A stretch of 64,000 nucleotides of DNA from AV80 sp035536995 (GTDB lineage Bacteria; Verrucomicrobiota; Verrucomicrobiia; Chthoniobacterales; UBA10450): contig DATLNB010000030.1 of the NCBI GenBank assembly GCA_035536995.1, positions 1 to 64,000 of the forward strand, read 5' to 3'. Positions 42,634 to 52,381 of this stretch are shown here, in pieces. The stretch's first letter is position 1. Every line of letters begins with the position of its first letter. The position numbers and the translations under genes are program-made. Below the pieces are notes generated by a model, which was given only the letters and a program-made list of their open reading frames with translations, searched no databases and was not told where the DNA came from.

Positions 42634-44375
42634 GACGGATAATTGCCCGACGCGTACAGTTTCGCGTAGACGCCTCCTTTTGCGATCAACTCCGGTCCCG
42701 GACCCTGCTCGACAATCCGGCCGTGTTCGAGGACGACGATGGAATCGACCCGATGAATGGTCGCGAGGCGATGCGTGACGATCAGAGTAGTGCGGCCGTG
42801 CATGAGCTCTTTAATCGTTTCCATGATGGCGGCTTCCGTGGTCGGGTCCAGAGCGGAGGTCGGTTCGTCCAGAAGAAGAATTGGAGCGTCCTTTAGAAAA
42901 GCACGGGCGATTCCGATACGCTGTCGTTGGCCGACGCTTAGATGGCCGCCCCGTTCCCCAACCGGGCTGTCGTAACCGCCCGGCAATCGGCTGATGAATT
43001 CGTCCGCCTGCGCACGTCGTGCTGCATCGCGGATCTCGTCGTGGGTCGCCCCCGGCCGGCCGTAAGCGATATTCTCGCGGATCGTGGTGGAAAAAAGAAT
43101 CGTATCCTGCAAAACGATCGCGATTTTATCTCGCAGTGATTTCTTGGTGATTGTCCGGAGGTCGGCCCCGTCAAGCGTTACACGGCCGGAATTCGGATCG
43201 TAGAATCGCGGGACCAGGCTCAGGAGCGTGCTCTTGCCGGCTCCGGTTCCCCCAACGATCGCGGCGATTCGGTTCGGCGAAATGGAGAGATCGATCTCTT
43301 TCAACACCGGCTGGCTGGCCGCGTAGCCGAAACTGACGTCCTCAAACGCGATTGCGCCGGCCGTTGCACTGATCTCCGTGGCGTCCGCCGCATCCACCAC
43401 ATCATCCGCGCGGTCCAGCACCTCAAAACAACGCTTCGCGCCGGCGGTGGCTCCTTCCATCGCCCAGGTCGTGTAGGTAAGCTCCTGGAGCGGCTGGTAA
43501 AGCATGCCGAGATAAATGCTGAACAGGATAAGCGATCCGAGGCTTAGCGTTCCCGCCAGAACATGGAGGGTGCCGAGGTAATACATGGCGGCCGTTCCCA
43601 GGGCCATCAAAGTGCCGATGACAAGGGCGCTCTTAACATTGGTCAGCGTCAGGCGCAGATTCGCTTCCAGGCTTTCGTTCGCGCGCTGCCGGAATTGAGA
43701 GACTTCGTAATCCTCACGGCCGAACGCGTGGACCATTCGTATCGCACTCAGACCCTCCTGCGCTTGGACGAGCACAGCGCTGTCCCGCTCCTGGATCGAG
43801 GTCGATTCGGTGCGGATGCGATGGGCGAAAAAGTAAATCGCCACGACGATGAGCGGGATGATGCTGAGCGATAGAAACGCCAGTTTCCAATCCAGGCGCA
43901 GCATGATAACGAACATCCCGATCAACATCATCCCGGAGCTGAAAATGTTGGTGAACCCCTTGTTGTAAATCGTCTGAATCGATTGCGAATCGTAGGCCAC
44001 TCGGAAGCTCGAATCGGCGGATCGCCGGCTGTCGTGGTACTTGAGCGAAAGTGACTGGAGATAGGCATACAGGTCGGTGCGCAACTTCAGAAGAGCCTGG
44101 AGGCCGATCTTCACGAAGAGGTAATTCGTCGCCAGGTTCACCAGACCCCAGCAAAGCTGGATGCCGACGACGGCAAGGCAGAGCAGGGGAATGAGGCGGG
44201 GGGAACTTCCAAAGGGCGCGTTGGGATTCGCGGGCAGGATGTCGTCGACGATGATCTTGAATGGCCACGGCCGGAGGAGGCTCAGAGCGATCGCCCCAAG
44301 GGAGAGCGCGAGGCCAAGGACGGTCTCGGCCGCGAAAGGCCGGTAGTACTTCAGGACGCGGCGATAAATCGACAT
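42630..44375 (-). CDS. MsbA-type ABC exporter (fused membrane and ATPase domains)
   Basis: A 581-residue half-transporter: six membrane helices in the first 320 residues and an ATPase with Walker A GGTGAGKST, signature LSVGQRQR and Walker B ILLLDEPTSALD. This form exports lipids, LPS precursors or peptides as a homodimer. It heads the operon with acyltransferase, AlkD and glycosyltransferase, pointing to lipid or glycan export. Confidence 0.88.
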   Translation of the reverse strand: MSIYRRVLKYYRPFAAETVLGLALSLGAIALSLLRPWPFKIIVDDILPANPNAPFGSSPRLIPLLCLAVVGIQLCWGLVNLATNYLFVKIGLQALLKLRTDLYAYLQSLSLKYHDSRRSADSSFRVAYDSQSIQTIYNKGFTNIFSSGMMLIGMFVIMLRLDWKLAFLSLSIIPLIVVAIYFFAHRIRTESTSIQERDSAVLVQAQEGLSAIRMVHAFGREDYEVSQFRQRANESLEANLRLTLTNVKSALVIGTLMALGTAAMYYLGTLHVLAGTLSLGSLILFSIYLGMLYQPLQELTYTTWAMEGATAGAKRCFEVLDRADDVVDAADATEISATAGAIAFEDVSFGYAASQPVLKEIDLSISPNRIAAIVGGTGAGKSTLLSLVPRFYDPNSGRVTLDGADLRTITKKSLRDKIAIVLQDTILFSTTIRENIAYGRPGATHDEIRDAARRAQADEFISRLPGGYDSPVGERGGHLSVGQRQRIGIARAFLKDAPILLLDEPTSALDPTTEAAIMETIKELMHGRTTLIVTHRLATIHRVDSIVVLEHGRIVEQGPGPELIAKGGVYAKLYASGNYPS

Positions 44376-44380
44376 GGTTT

Positions 44381-44483
44381 AAATTGCAGATTGCAGATTG
44401 CCGATTTCAGATTGATCTAACGCCGACGTTTAGCCGTCTCCCACGCTAAATCCGATATCATCAATCTGAAATCCGCAATTTTT
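44381..44483. repeat. long inverted repeat between divergent genes
   Basis: Arms ATTGCCGATTTCAGATTGAT (44397-44416) and its near-perfect inverse (44460-44480) enclose a second small stem TTTAGC/GCTAAA (44430-44450). The left arm is preceded by ATTGCAGATTGCAG direct repeats and the right arm is followed by a T6 run. It lies between the ABC exporter and DedA starts, where it overlaps their promoters. It looks like a dispersed intergenic repeat element. Confidence 0.7.
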
Positions 44484-44485
44484 TC

Positions 44486-45130
44486 ATGCATCATCTTCTC
44501 GAAATTTGGTTCGGCTGGGTTCAGGAATGGGGCTATCTCGGCGTCATCATTCTCATGGCAATGGAAAGCTCGATCTTTCCGGTGCCCAGCGAGCTGGTCA
44601 TTCCGCCGGCAGCGTTCCTGGCTGCGGAAGGCAAAATGAATGTTTATGGAGTGATCGCGGCGGGAACATTTGGCTCATGGTTGGGCGCCGCCGCCACATA
44701 TTGGGTGGCACTTTGGCTCGGACGCGCGGTGATCGCCCGCTGGGGTCGCTACTTCTTTGTTAATGAAGCGAAGCTCGACCGCGCTGAACGCTGGCTGCAC
44801 CGTTATGAACAGGGAGGCATCTTCTTCGCTCGGTTGCTGCCCGTAATCCGCCATTTGATATCAATTCCGGCGGGCCTGATTCGGATGAACTTTTGGAAGT
44901 TCAGCCTGATGACGGTAATCGGCTCGGCCATCTGGTGCTCGGTCCTCGCCTGGTTCGGGCAGACCGTCATCACCCGGGAGATGATTGAGTCGAGAGACGT
45001 CGGCGCGCTGGTAACCGCGGTCAAAACGAGCCAAAACTTCCATTACATCCTGATCGCCATCGTTGTTCTGACCATCCTCTACTTCCTCGTGATGCGGTTG
45101 ACGGCCGGACGACAGGAAGCAGCGCGCTGA
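44486..45130 (+). CDS. DedA-family membrane protein
   Basis: A 214-residue integral membrane protein with the DedA/SNARE-associated pattern: WGYLGVIILMAMESSIFPVP, GSWLGAAATYWVALWLGR, and FFARLLPVIRHLISIPAG with conserved Arg, Pro and Gly. DedA proteins are lipid scramblases, needed for undecaprenyl phosphate or phospholipid recycling. Confidence 0.88.
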   Translation: MHHLLEIWFGWVQEWGYLGVIILMAMESSIFPVPSELVIPPAAFLAAEGKMNVYGVIAAGTFGSWLGAAATYWVALWLGRAVIARWGRYFFVNEAKLDRAERWLHRYEQGGIFFARLLPVIRHLISIPAGLIRMNFWKFSLMTVIGSAIWCSVLAWFGQTVITREMIESRDVGALVTAVKTSQNFHYILIAIVVLTILYFLVMRLTAGRQEAAR

Positions 45131-45277
45131 CACAGAGAGTGTCGCGAAAGCTGACACTTGTGTCTGCGTCCGGATTCGGGGAGCAATCGCCTTCGACGCG
45201 AGACATCAGCGTCCACGAGGAGGCCGGGAAGCGCGCCTAATTGGCACTCGATTTGCTATCTTTCCCGGCACAACCTC

Positions 45278-45457
45278 ATGAAAAAAAACACTCAAATCCT
45301 GAAGCCTCGTAAACTTTCTCTCGGCGACCTGATCCTCGCGGTCAGCTCCTGCACGAAAAACACGAAGGAAACCGTTGCTGCAGTTGCCGATTTGCTTGGC
45401 AGCGGCCAGGTCCGGGTTGAAAACAACGGCCGATTCACTCGCGCCCGCGTTTGCTAA
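45278..45457 (+). CDS. small conserved-looking hypothetical protein
   Basis: A 59-residue protein MKKNTQILKPRKLSLGDLIL... with SSCTKNTKETVAAVADLL and a basic end. The helix-turn-helix-like spacing is weak. It is followed by a clear terminator at 45481-45524, which supports it as a separate transcript. Confidence 0.5.
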   Translation: MKKNTQILKPRKLSLGDLILAVSSCTKNTKETVAAVADLLGSGQVRVENNGRFTRARVC

Positions 45458-45480
45458 TCGCGTCATAACAAAGCTTTCCG

Positions 45481-45524
45481 AAAAGCGTCGCTCCTGCGGT
45501 GGACCCGTGGAAGCGGCGCTTTTT
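45481..45524 (+). terminator. rho-independent terminator
   Basis: AAAAGCGTCGCT pairs with AGCGGCGCTTTT (one G-T pair) around a loop of about 19 bases, ending in T5. It closes the small ORF ahead of purB. Confidence 0.75.
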
Positions 45525-45571
45525 GCGTACAAAACACTTTCCGTTTCCGTGCCGGCTTTTATCGTGACCGG

Positions 45572-46870
45572 GTGATCGATCGTTATTCCCGGCCTCGGAT
45601 GCGCCAGCTCTGGTCGGAGGAACGCAAATTCCAGATCTGGCTGGAGATTGAGACCCTGGCGTGTGAAGCGATGGCCGAGCTCGGCCAGATTCCGGCGGAA
45701 GATGCCGCTGAGATCCGCAAAAAAGCCCGTTTCTCTATCGCGGAGATCGCCGAGATCGAGAGGAGGACGAATCACGACGTTATCGCGTTTTTAGAGAACG
45801 TGGCAGACTCGGTCGGCCCGGCCGCGCGGTGGATGCACCAGGGTCTGACGTCCTCCGATATTCTGGATACGACGCTGGGCGTTCAACTCACCGAGGCGTG
45901 CACCATTCTCGCCGAAGGTCTGGCTGAGCTGAGAGCCGCAGTCGCCGTCCAGGCTCGTCGTTACAAGATGACGCCGATGATCGGCCGGAGCCACGGCATC
46001 CATGCCGAGCCGATCACGTTCGGGTTGAAGCTGGCTTTGATGTTCGACGAGTTCGGCCGGGCCGAAGAACGCCTCGCCCAGACGAAGGAGAGGGTCCGGG
46101 TGGGCAAATTAAGCGGGGCTGTCGGAACCCACGCCCATCTGGATCCCGCTATTGAAGCAAAAGTGTGCGAGCGCCTTGGATTGAAGGCTGCGAAGATCTC
46201 AACTCAGATCATTCAACGCGATCGGCACGCCGAGTTTGGCACCACCCTGGCGCTCATCGCTTCGAGTATCGATCGCTGGGCGACCGAATTTCGGCATCTC
46301 CAGCGAACTGAGGTGCTCGAGGTAGAGGAATATTTCGCGGAAGGCCAAAAGGGCAGCTCAGCTATGCCGCATAAGCGGAACCCGATCACCGGTGAACGCC
46401 TCAGCGGACTCGCGCGTGTCCTGCGCGGCAACGCGATCGTTGGTTTGGAGAACGTCGCCTTATGGCATGAACGGGACATCAGCCACTCCAGCGCGGAGAG
46501 GATCGTTTTGCCTGATTCGTCGATTCTCCTCGACTACATGCTGGGTAAACTGACCGAGCTCGTGGAAGGGCTCCAGGTTTATCCCCAACGGATGGAGCAA
46601 AACATGGAGCTCACGAAAGGCCTGTATTGCAGCCAGTCGGTCTTGCTGGCCTTGACCCGAAAAGGCGCGGATCGCAAAGCCGCCTACGAAGCAGTCCAGC
46701 GCGCCGCGATGAAAACATGGAAGGAGGGCGAGCCATTTGCGGCGAATGCAAAACGAGAGCCGGAGATCACGGCGCGGCTGTCGGAATCGGACATCGATGG
46801 CCTTTGCTCACTCGACATTCATCTGCGGCATGTCGAGGAGACTTTCCGGGCCGTCGGCTTGGATTCGTAG
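45572..46870 (+). CDS. purB: adenylosuccinate lyase
   Basis: A 432-residue enzyme that cleaves SAICAR and adenylosuccinate in purine synthesis. Signatures: TSSDILDTTLGVQL, the histidine motif GRSHGIHAEP (about 139-148), and the flexible-loop signature GSSAMPHKRNP (about 263-273). Length is normal for the B. subtilis-type enzyme. It starts with GTG. Confidence 0.95.
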   Translation: MIDRYSRPRMRQLWSEERKFQIWLEIETLACEAMAELGQIPAEDAAEIRKKARFSIAEIAEIERRTNHDVIAFLENVADSVGPAARWMHQGLTSSDILDTTLGVQLTEACTILAEGLAELRAAVAVQARRYKMTPMIGRSHGIHAEPITFGLKLALMFDEFGRAEERLAQTKERVRVGKLSGAVGTHAHLDPAIEAKVCERLGLKAAKISTQIIQRDRHAEFGTTLALIASSIDRWATEFRHLQRTEVLEVEEYFAEGQKGSSAMPHKRNPITGERLSGLARVLRGNAIVGLENVALWHERDISHSSAERIVLPDSSILLDYMLGKLTELVEGLQVYPQRMEQNMELTKGLYCSQSVLLALTRKGADRKAAYEAVQRAAMKTWKEGEPFAANAKREPEITARLSESDIDGLCSLDIHLRHVEETFRAVGLDS

Positions 46871-46873
46871 CTT

Positions 46874-49027
46874 CTAACGAAGCGCCGGGCTGAGGAGCAA
46901 TTCCTCGATGCGACGCGAGGAATCCAAAAGGACCTGAGTGGTTTCGAATTCGGTCCCGGCTGCTACTGCGTTGTGCGCGTCGAAGCTAACCCGAACCCGG
47001 TCGTGAGCAGGCCGCAAGACCAGCTGTTCAACCTCAAACCGGTCGGAGAGCTCGACGCCGGCTACCTTGAAAAGGGCGACCAACTGCATTGTCATGGGCG
47101 CGCTTTGGCCGGCGCTCAGCTCGATCGGCGCGCTCTGGTTGAGCAGGGCAATCTGGGTGATCTGGAGTTGGTTCCTCATTTGGATCGTGTTGGCCGGCTG
47201 GCGGGTCGGCAACACCCGCATGAGATGAATGCGCCCATTTTGATCCAGCTCGACCGACCCAATCTGAAAACCGGCCAGCAGGTTCTCTGTGGGCTTGGAT
47301 GAGTGCGAAAGCGACAAGGTTGACGCGGTCGGCCGAGCCCGAATAACTCCAACGCGCAAGCCGGGCGTAAACTGGACCGCCACCACTTCCATTCCCAACC
47401 CCAGGACGACAGTGCTTCCGTTGGCCGCTGCGAGGGGTGACGCAGCGGGAGCGGAAATGGCCGGTTTCGGGCTGGCCGGCGGCGGAAACGGCAAAGGCGG
47501 CGGGACAACGGGCGCTTGCGGAATTGGTGGTCGCGAAATCGGCGCTGTGGTGATTTCGACTGCGGGAGGGGGAACCACTGTTTGCGCGATGGGCGCGGGC
47601 GCAGGAATGGCCGAAGGGGGCGGTATGACCGGTTGCGCAGGGGCGACCGGCGGAGGCGGAGACGACGGCACGGCCGCGGTCGGGGGCAGAATTTTCTCCG
47701 GCGCCTCTTTCAGGGCTTGGGCGCCATTCTTTTTCGCGGGCTTTTTCCCGTTGCCATGCGGAGTAGGGGTAGCTGGAAGCGGTTCGCGTGGGGTCTCCGG
47801 CAACGGACCCTTGGCCAGGTTCTCCTTCACGAGAGCGAGGAGCGCTTCAGAGAGAAAGGGCTTCGCAATCGTGGCTACGACGTTAGGGTACTTGCGCGCT
47901 GTGGCGGCCATTTCCGAAACATGACCGGACATCATTAGAACCGGGACGCGGGCCGTTGCCTCGTTCTGGAGCAGACGCTCGCATACCTGGTCGCCACGCA
48001 AATCGGGCAGGCTATAATCGAGCAGGATGATATCGGGGACGATGACCTCAGCCCGTCTCACGCCCTCACTGCCCGTGAACGCAGTCACAATTTGGAGCGA
48101 AGGATCCGCCGTGGCCAGGGTGTCCTCGACGAAAATCAGGAGCATTTCCGTGTCGTCGATGACCACGATCTTCTTCCCTGTTTTCGTCGCAGCTTTGACC
48201 GGTTTGGGCGGCTTGATGGCGGCGGGCGGGGGAGCGCTCGGAGGTTCGACTGGCGACTCACGCATCTGCCGCAGGCACTCGAAAAAAACATGCGCCCAGG
48301 TCCCGTGAACGGTCCGCGGTGCCTCGACGACCCTTTCCGTCTCGCGGGCTTGAGGGTTCGTCCACCGCAGCATCTGACAGACAGCGCCGGGGCCGGTAAA
48401 GTTGCCGGTGATTGCGTGAGTGATGTGGCCATCGAGAAAATGAATTTCTCCTAATCGATCGTCACTCGAGCGCAGATGAAGCACCGCGGTGGCCAGATTC
48501 AACCCCTGGAGCGGGATGAGGTCGCGCACGCCGAGGTCGCGCAGTGTTCCGCGCGAATCGCCGGAGGCCGCATTCGTCCAGGGCCCGAGGAGCGCCTGGA
48601 CGGCAGCACCGAATTCCGCGAGCTCGAAAGGCTTATCAATGAATTGAAGCGCGTTGGAGCCCGAACGATTCGCGTTCATCTCAACGGGAACTCCGGACCC
48701 GATCGCGAGGAAGCGCGCGGAAGGGTGAGCAGCATTGAGCCGGCCGAGAAACTCGACGGCGTCCGCGCGGGGCGGATCGAAATCGACGATGAAAAGTTGC
48801 GGCGAAATCTCACCGGCGGCGGCCTCTGCGTCCGCGAGGGATTCGGCGACGTGGACCTTGTGGTGGGGTGCGAACTTCTTGAGCGCCGAGGTCAGGGCCG
48901 CCGCTAGCGCATCGTATTCTTCGACGAGAAGAACGCTAGGCGCTGTCCCGGCAGGGAATTCTTGGGAAGCAGGCACGGCAGGAGCGAACGAAAAGGCCGA
49001 GAATAGAAAGAGCGCTGGGCATGTCAA
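46874..49027 (-). CDS. REC - DUF4388 - REC regulator with proline-rich linker
   Basis: A 717-residue protein. Residues 30-145 form a first receiver-like domain (SVLLVEEYDA, LFIVDFDPP, FIDKPF). A PatA/DUF4388-like segment follows (GEIHFLDGHITHAITGNF). A second receiver (about 285-405) has VVIDDTEM, the phosphorylatable Asp in ILLDYSLPDLRG, MMSG and AKPF. A proline/alanine-rich stretch (about 440-560) leads to a beta-rich C-terminal domain with no name. The start codon is TTG; the first 20 residues look like a signal peptide, probably by chance. Likely a signalling scaffold for motility or surface control. Confidence 0.7.
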   Translation of the reverse strand: MTCPALFLFSAFSFAPAVPASQEFPAGTAPSVLLVEEYDALAAALTSALKKFAPHHKVHVAESLADAEAAAGEISPQLFIVDFDPPRADAVEFLGRLNAAHPSARFLAIGSGVPVEMNANRSGSNALQFIDKPFELAEFGAAVQALLGPWTNAASGDSRGTLRDLGVRDLIPLQGLNLATAVLHLRSSDDRLGEIHFLDGHITHAITGNFTGPGAVCQMLRWTNPQARETERVVEAPRTVHGTWAHVFFECLRQMRESPVEPPSAPPPAAIKPPKPVKAATKTGKKIVVIDDTEMLLIFVEDTLATADPSLQIVTAFTGSEGVRRAEVIVPDIILLDYSLPDLRGDQVCERLLQNEATARVPVLMMSGHVSEMAATARKYPNVVATIAKPFLSEALLALVKENLAKGPLPETPREPLPATPTPHGNGKKPAKKNGAQALKEAPEKILPPTAAVPSSPPPPVAPAQPVIPPPSAIPAPAPIAQTVVPPPAVEITTAPISRPPIPQAPVVPPPLPFPPPASPKPAISAPAASPLAAANGSTVVLGLGMEVVAVQFTPGLRVGVIRARPTASTLSLSHSSKPTENLLAGFQIGSVELDQNGRIHLMRVLPTRQPANTIQMRNQLQITQIALLNQSAPIELSAGQSAPMTMQLVALFKVAGVELSDRFEVEQLVLRPAHDRVRVSFDAHNAVAAGTEFETTQVLLDSSRRIEELLLSPALR

Positions 49028-49081
49028 AGCAAAGCCAGCGCAAGTTGCATGCCCCCAGGGAGCCCGGCCCCTGGGCCGACC

Positions 49082-50326
49082 CTATTCGAAGCGTAAGGCC
49101 TCGATGGGATCAAGTGACGCCGCGCGGTAGGCCGGATAAAAGCCGAACCCGATCCCGATCGCGGAGCAGACGACCAGGCCTGCGATCGCCCACCCGTAGG
49201 GAAAAACGAGCTCGGCCTGGAGCCACGCCGCCAGCAAATTACCGCCGACGACGCCAAGAATGATCCCGACGATCCCCCCAGCCTCGGAGATAAAGACCGC
49301 TTCAGTCAGGAATTGCCGCAGGATGTCGCGGCTGCGCGCTCCGATTGATTTGCGGATGCCAATCTCCTTCGTCCGCTCCGTGACACTCACCAGCATGATG
49401 TTCATGATTCCGACACCGGCCGCGATCAATGCAATGAGGCTGATGACAAAAGCTCCGATTCGCACGACTCCGGCAATCGACGCGAACGCGCTCTTCAAGG
49501 AATCGTTCGAGTAAATCTCGAAGTCGTCCGGTTGATTCGGTTTCAAACCGCGGGCCAGGCGCATGGCGCCGATGCCTTTGTCGAGGGTGCGATTGTAACT
49601 TTCCTGGGAGAAGGATTGGGTGGCAATGTTCACCGTGCGCTTGGCTGAGCCGAAATTCTCGAAAAACCGGGTGATAGGCATGACGCAGATGTCGTCCTGG
49701 CTCTGTCCGAAAGCGGATCCTTTTTCCCCGAGCACGCCGATCACCGACATCGGGTGTCCATTTATCTTGATGATCTTTCCGATAGGCGATTCGTGCGGGA
49801 AAAGACTCTTCTCAATCGTTTTGCCGATGAGGAGGACATTCCGCGCGAGATCGACGTCTTCGTCGGTGATGTTGCGGCCGTAGGAGAGCGAATACGAATT
49901 GGCGGCGAGGAAGCTTTTGTTCGAGCCAGCTACGGTCAGGGCGGGCGGGGTCTTCAAACCGTTGTAGGTGCATTGGCCTCTGAAATCAAAGCACTTCAGG
50001 CAAACGTCTCGAGCTACACCCTCCATCAAGTGCTGGTAACGCAGCGCCTGGGCGTAGGTGATGTTTCTCCGGTTCTCATATTTTTCGGCATTCCGCCCGC
50101 CTTGCCCGCCGCTGACGGGATACTTGGCGAACTGGAAAATGTTCGAGCCGAGAAAACTGATTCCGCTTTCGATCGAGCTTTGCAGGGCGCCGATCGCGGT
50201 CATGACGGAGATCACGGAGAAAACGCCGATGGTGATCCCGATCATGGTCAGCCCGGAGCGCAGCTTGTTTGCGCCTAACGACTGCATGGCCATGGCCAGG
50301 ATTTCTCGAAATCGCATACGTCCCAT
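49082..50326 (-). CDS. MacB-type ABC transporter permease
   Basis: A 414-residue permease of the MacB/FtsX type: one N-terminal membrane helix (LTMIGITIGVFSVISVMTAI), a large periplasmic domain, and three C-terminal helices including RTKEIGIRKSIGARSRDIL. The ATG at 50326 is preferred; the frame to 50434 would overlap the upstream gene. It is a paralogue of the preceding permease, and the two may form a heterodimer. Confidence 0.85.
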   Translation of the reverse strand: MGRMRFREILAMAMQSLGANKLRSGLTMIGITIGVFSVISVMTAIGALQSSIESGISFLGSNIFQFAKYPVSGGQGGRNAEKYENRRNITYAQALRYQHLMEGVARDVCLKCFDFRGQCTYNGLKTPPALTVAGSNKSFLAANSYSLSYGRNITDEDVDLARNVLLIGKTIEKSLFPHESPIGKIIKINGHPMSVIGVLGEKGSAFGQSQDDICVMPITRFFENFGSAKRTVNIATQSFSQESYNRTLDKGIGAMRLARGLKPNQPDDFEIYSNDSLKSAFASIAGVVRIGAFVISLIALIAAGVGIMNIMLVSVTERTKEIGIRKSIGARSRDILRQFLTEAVFISEAGGIVGIILGVVGGNLLAAWLQAELVFPYGWAIAGLVVCSAIGIGFGFYPAYRAASLDPIEALRFE

Positions 50327-50342
50327 GTGTCCTATCCCGGCT

Positions 50343-51593
50343 CTATTCGTAGCGCAGCGCTGTGACCGGATCCAGGCGTGAGGCCGACCACGCTGGCGCG
50401 AACCCTGAAACCAGCCCGGTGAAGATCGAGACAAACATGCCGATCAAGACGAGCCCGATGGAAAACTGCACGGGGAATGACGGAAACGCCGTAGCGATAG
50501 CGAAACACATCGCGTAGGCGAAAGTCAGCCCGATCAGTCCTCCCAAAATGCAGAGCGCGGTCGATTCAATCAGGAATTGAAGGAGAATCGTTCGACGCCG
50601 GGCGCCCAACGCCTTTCGGGTGCCGATCTCTTTCGTCCGCTCCTTTACGCTGACGAAGGTGATGTTCATGATCCCGATGGCGCCCACGAAAAGAGAGAGC
50701 CCGGTTATAAAAAGACCGGCAAGGGCAATCGAATTCTTCACCGGATCGAGCGTGCTTTTAAATGCCTGCTGCTCGTTAATGTTGAAGTCGTTTTTCTTTT
50801 CGGCAGGAAGCGCGCGGACGCGGCGCATCAGACCGGTCAGCTCGTCCTTGGCCTCGGCCAGCTTCTGTTTGTCGCGGACTTTCACTCGAATGTCCGACTC
50901 GCTTTTCGCACTGAAGAACTTTTTGAAAGCAGGCAAAGGGACGATGACGATCGAATCAAGACTGAACAGCCCGAGAAACGATCCCTGCCGGGCGCCAACG
51001 CCGAGCACGCGAAATTGCTGACCGCTGATTTGCACATCTTTTCCAATCGGGCTTTCCGATGGGAAAAGCGCGTCGGCGACGTCGTAACCGAGCAGACAAA
51101 CATTCGCCGCGGTTCGGGTCTCGATCTCGTTAAAGAAGCGGCCTTCACTAAAGTCGACCACTGAAATCACAGGGTAATCGGAGGTAGTGCCCTGGATGAA
51201 AATGCTGGTCACCTGGTTGTCGTCGCGCTTGACGCTCTTCACTACGTTCGACGTCGGCACCGCCAGGATCAGGTTCGTATTCGGCGTCGCAGCGATCATC
51301 CGATTCAACGTCTCTGCGTATTCGGTCTTAATCTCGCGGCGGTCCCGGTAGTTCCACCAGTCATTCACCCGCGCCCAGGGAAACTGGCTGACGTAGAGCA
51401 CGTCGTCGCCGAGGATCGACATGCTTTTGTCGAATCCCTTTTGAATTCCGGTAATCGCGGTGCCCATCAACGTCACCGCGACGATTCCAATAATCACGCC
51501 CAGTGCGGTGAGCATGGAGCGGGTCTTATTGGAATGCATCTGCGCGAAAGCAATTTTCCAGCTCTCGGTCAGCTCGTAGATGAACCGCTTCAT
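50343..51593 (-). CDS. MacB-type ABC transporter permease
   Basis: A 416-residue permease with the same architecture as its neighbour: TALGVIIGIVAVTLMGTAI at the N-terminus, RTKEIGTRKALGARRRTIL near residue 330. It overlaps the ATPase gene by four bases. The pair works with the ATPase and MacA-like adaptor in tripartite export. Confidence 0.87.
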   Translation of the reverse strand: MKRFIYELTESWKIAFAQMHSNKTRSMLTALGVIIGIVAVTLMGTAITGIQKGFDKSMSILGDDVLYVSQFPWARVNDWWNYRDRREIKTEYAETLNRMIAATPNTNLILAVPTSNVVKSVKRDDNQVTSIFIQGTTSDYPVISVVDFSEGRFFNEIETRTAANVCLLGYDVADALFPSESPIGKDVQISGQQFRVLGVGARQGSFLGLFSLDSIVIVPLPAFKKFFSAKSESDIRVKVRDKQKLAEAKDELTGLMRRVRALPAEKKNDFNINEQQAFKSTLDPVKNSIALAGLFITGLSLFVGAIGIMNITFVSVKERTKEIGTRKALGARRRTILLQFLIESTALCILGGLIGLTFAYAMCFAIATAFPSFPVQFSIGLVLIGMFVSIFTGLVSGFAPAWSASRLDPVTALRYE

Positions 51594-52312
51594 TCGGTAT
51601 AGGCGAGCGATTCCTCGTTCGCCAATGCGGAAGGCTCGTCGCTCTCGATCAGGCCGTCCCGCAGGAAGACCGTGCGCCGCGCGTGCCGGGCGATATCGGG
51701 CTCGTGGGTAACCAGAATGATCGTGTGTCCGTGCTGATACAGGTTCTCGAGCAGTTGCATGATCTCTTCGCCGGTCTTGGAATCCAGGTTCCCGGTCGGT
51801 TCGTCCGCCAGGATGATCGAAGGTTCATTGACCAGCGCGCGCGCGATCGCGACCCGCTGCCGTTGCCCGCCCGATAACTCGTTAGGTTTATGATGCAGAC
51901 GGTCTCCGAGACCGACAGCGCGGAGAGCGTCGGCCGCCCGCTCCTCTCTCAACTCCGGCTCAATCCCGGCGTAGATCAGCGGCAGCTCAACGTTCCGCAA
52001 ACTCGTCGAGCGGGGGAGCAGATTGAATGTCTGAAAAACGAACCCGATCTCATGATTCCGAATCGCGGCCAGCTCGTCATCGTTCATGATTGAGACATCT
52101 TTTCCGTTAAAGGAATAGCGGCCGGAGCTGGGAGTATCCAGGCAGCCGAGCATGTTCATGAGGGTCGATTTTCCGCTCCCGCTCGGTCCCATGATCGCGA
52201 GGTATTCGTTCCGGCGAATTTGAAGGGAAACGCCGCGCAAGGCGTGAACCGTCTCTTCACCCATCACGTAATGCTTCGTGATGTTTTCGATATCGATGAC
52301 GACCAGGGACAT
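51590..52312 (-). CDS. MacB/LolD-type ABC transporter ATPase
   Basis: A 240-residue ATPase: Walker A GPSGSGKST (about 41-49), signature LSGGQRQR, Walker B IILADEPTGNLD. It powers mechanotransmission by the two permeases encoded after it; the genes are overlapping or adjacent. Confidence 0.92.
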   Translation of the reverse strand: MSLVVIDIENITKHYVMGEETVHALRGVSLQIRRNEYLAIMGPSGSGKSTLMNMLGCLDTPSSGRYSFNGKDVSIMNDDELAAIRNHEIGFVFQTFNLLPRSTSLRNVELPLIYAGIEPELREERAADALRAVGLGDRLHHKPNELSGGQRQRVAIARALVNEPSIILADEPTGNLDSKTGEEIMQLLENLYQHGHTIILVTHEPDIARHARRTVFLRDGLIESDEPSALANEESLAYTE

Positions 52313-52381
52313 TCTAAACTTCCTCTTCGTCAGGAGTTGCTTCCGTGGGAGAGATTAAGCGGAAGAAGCGGAGGAGATTGG

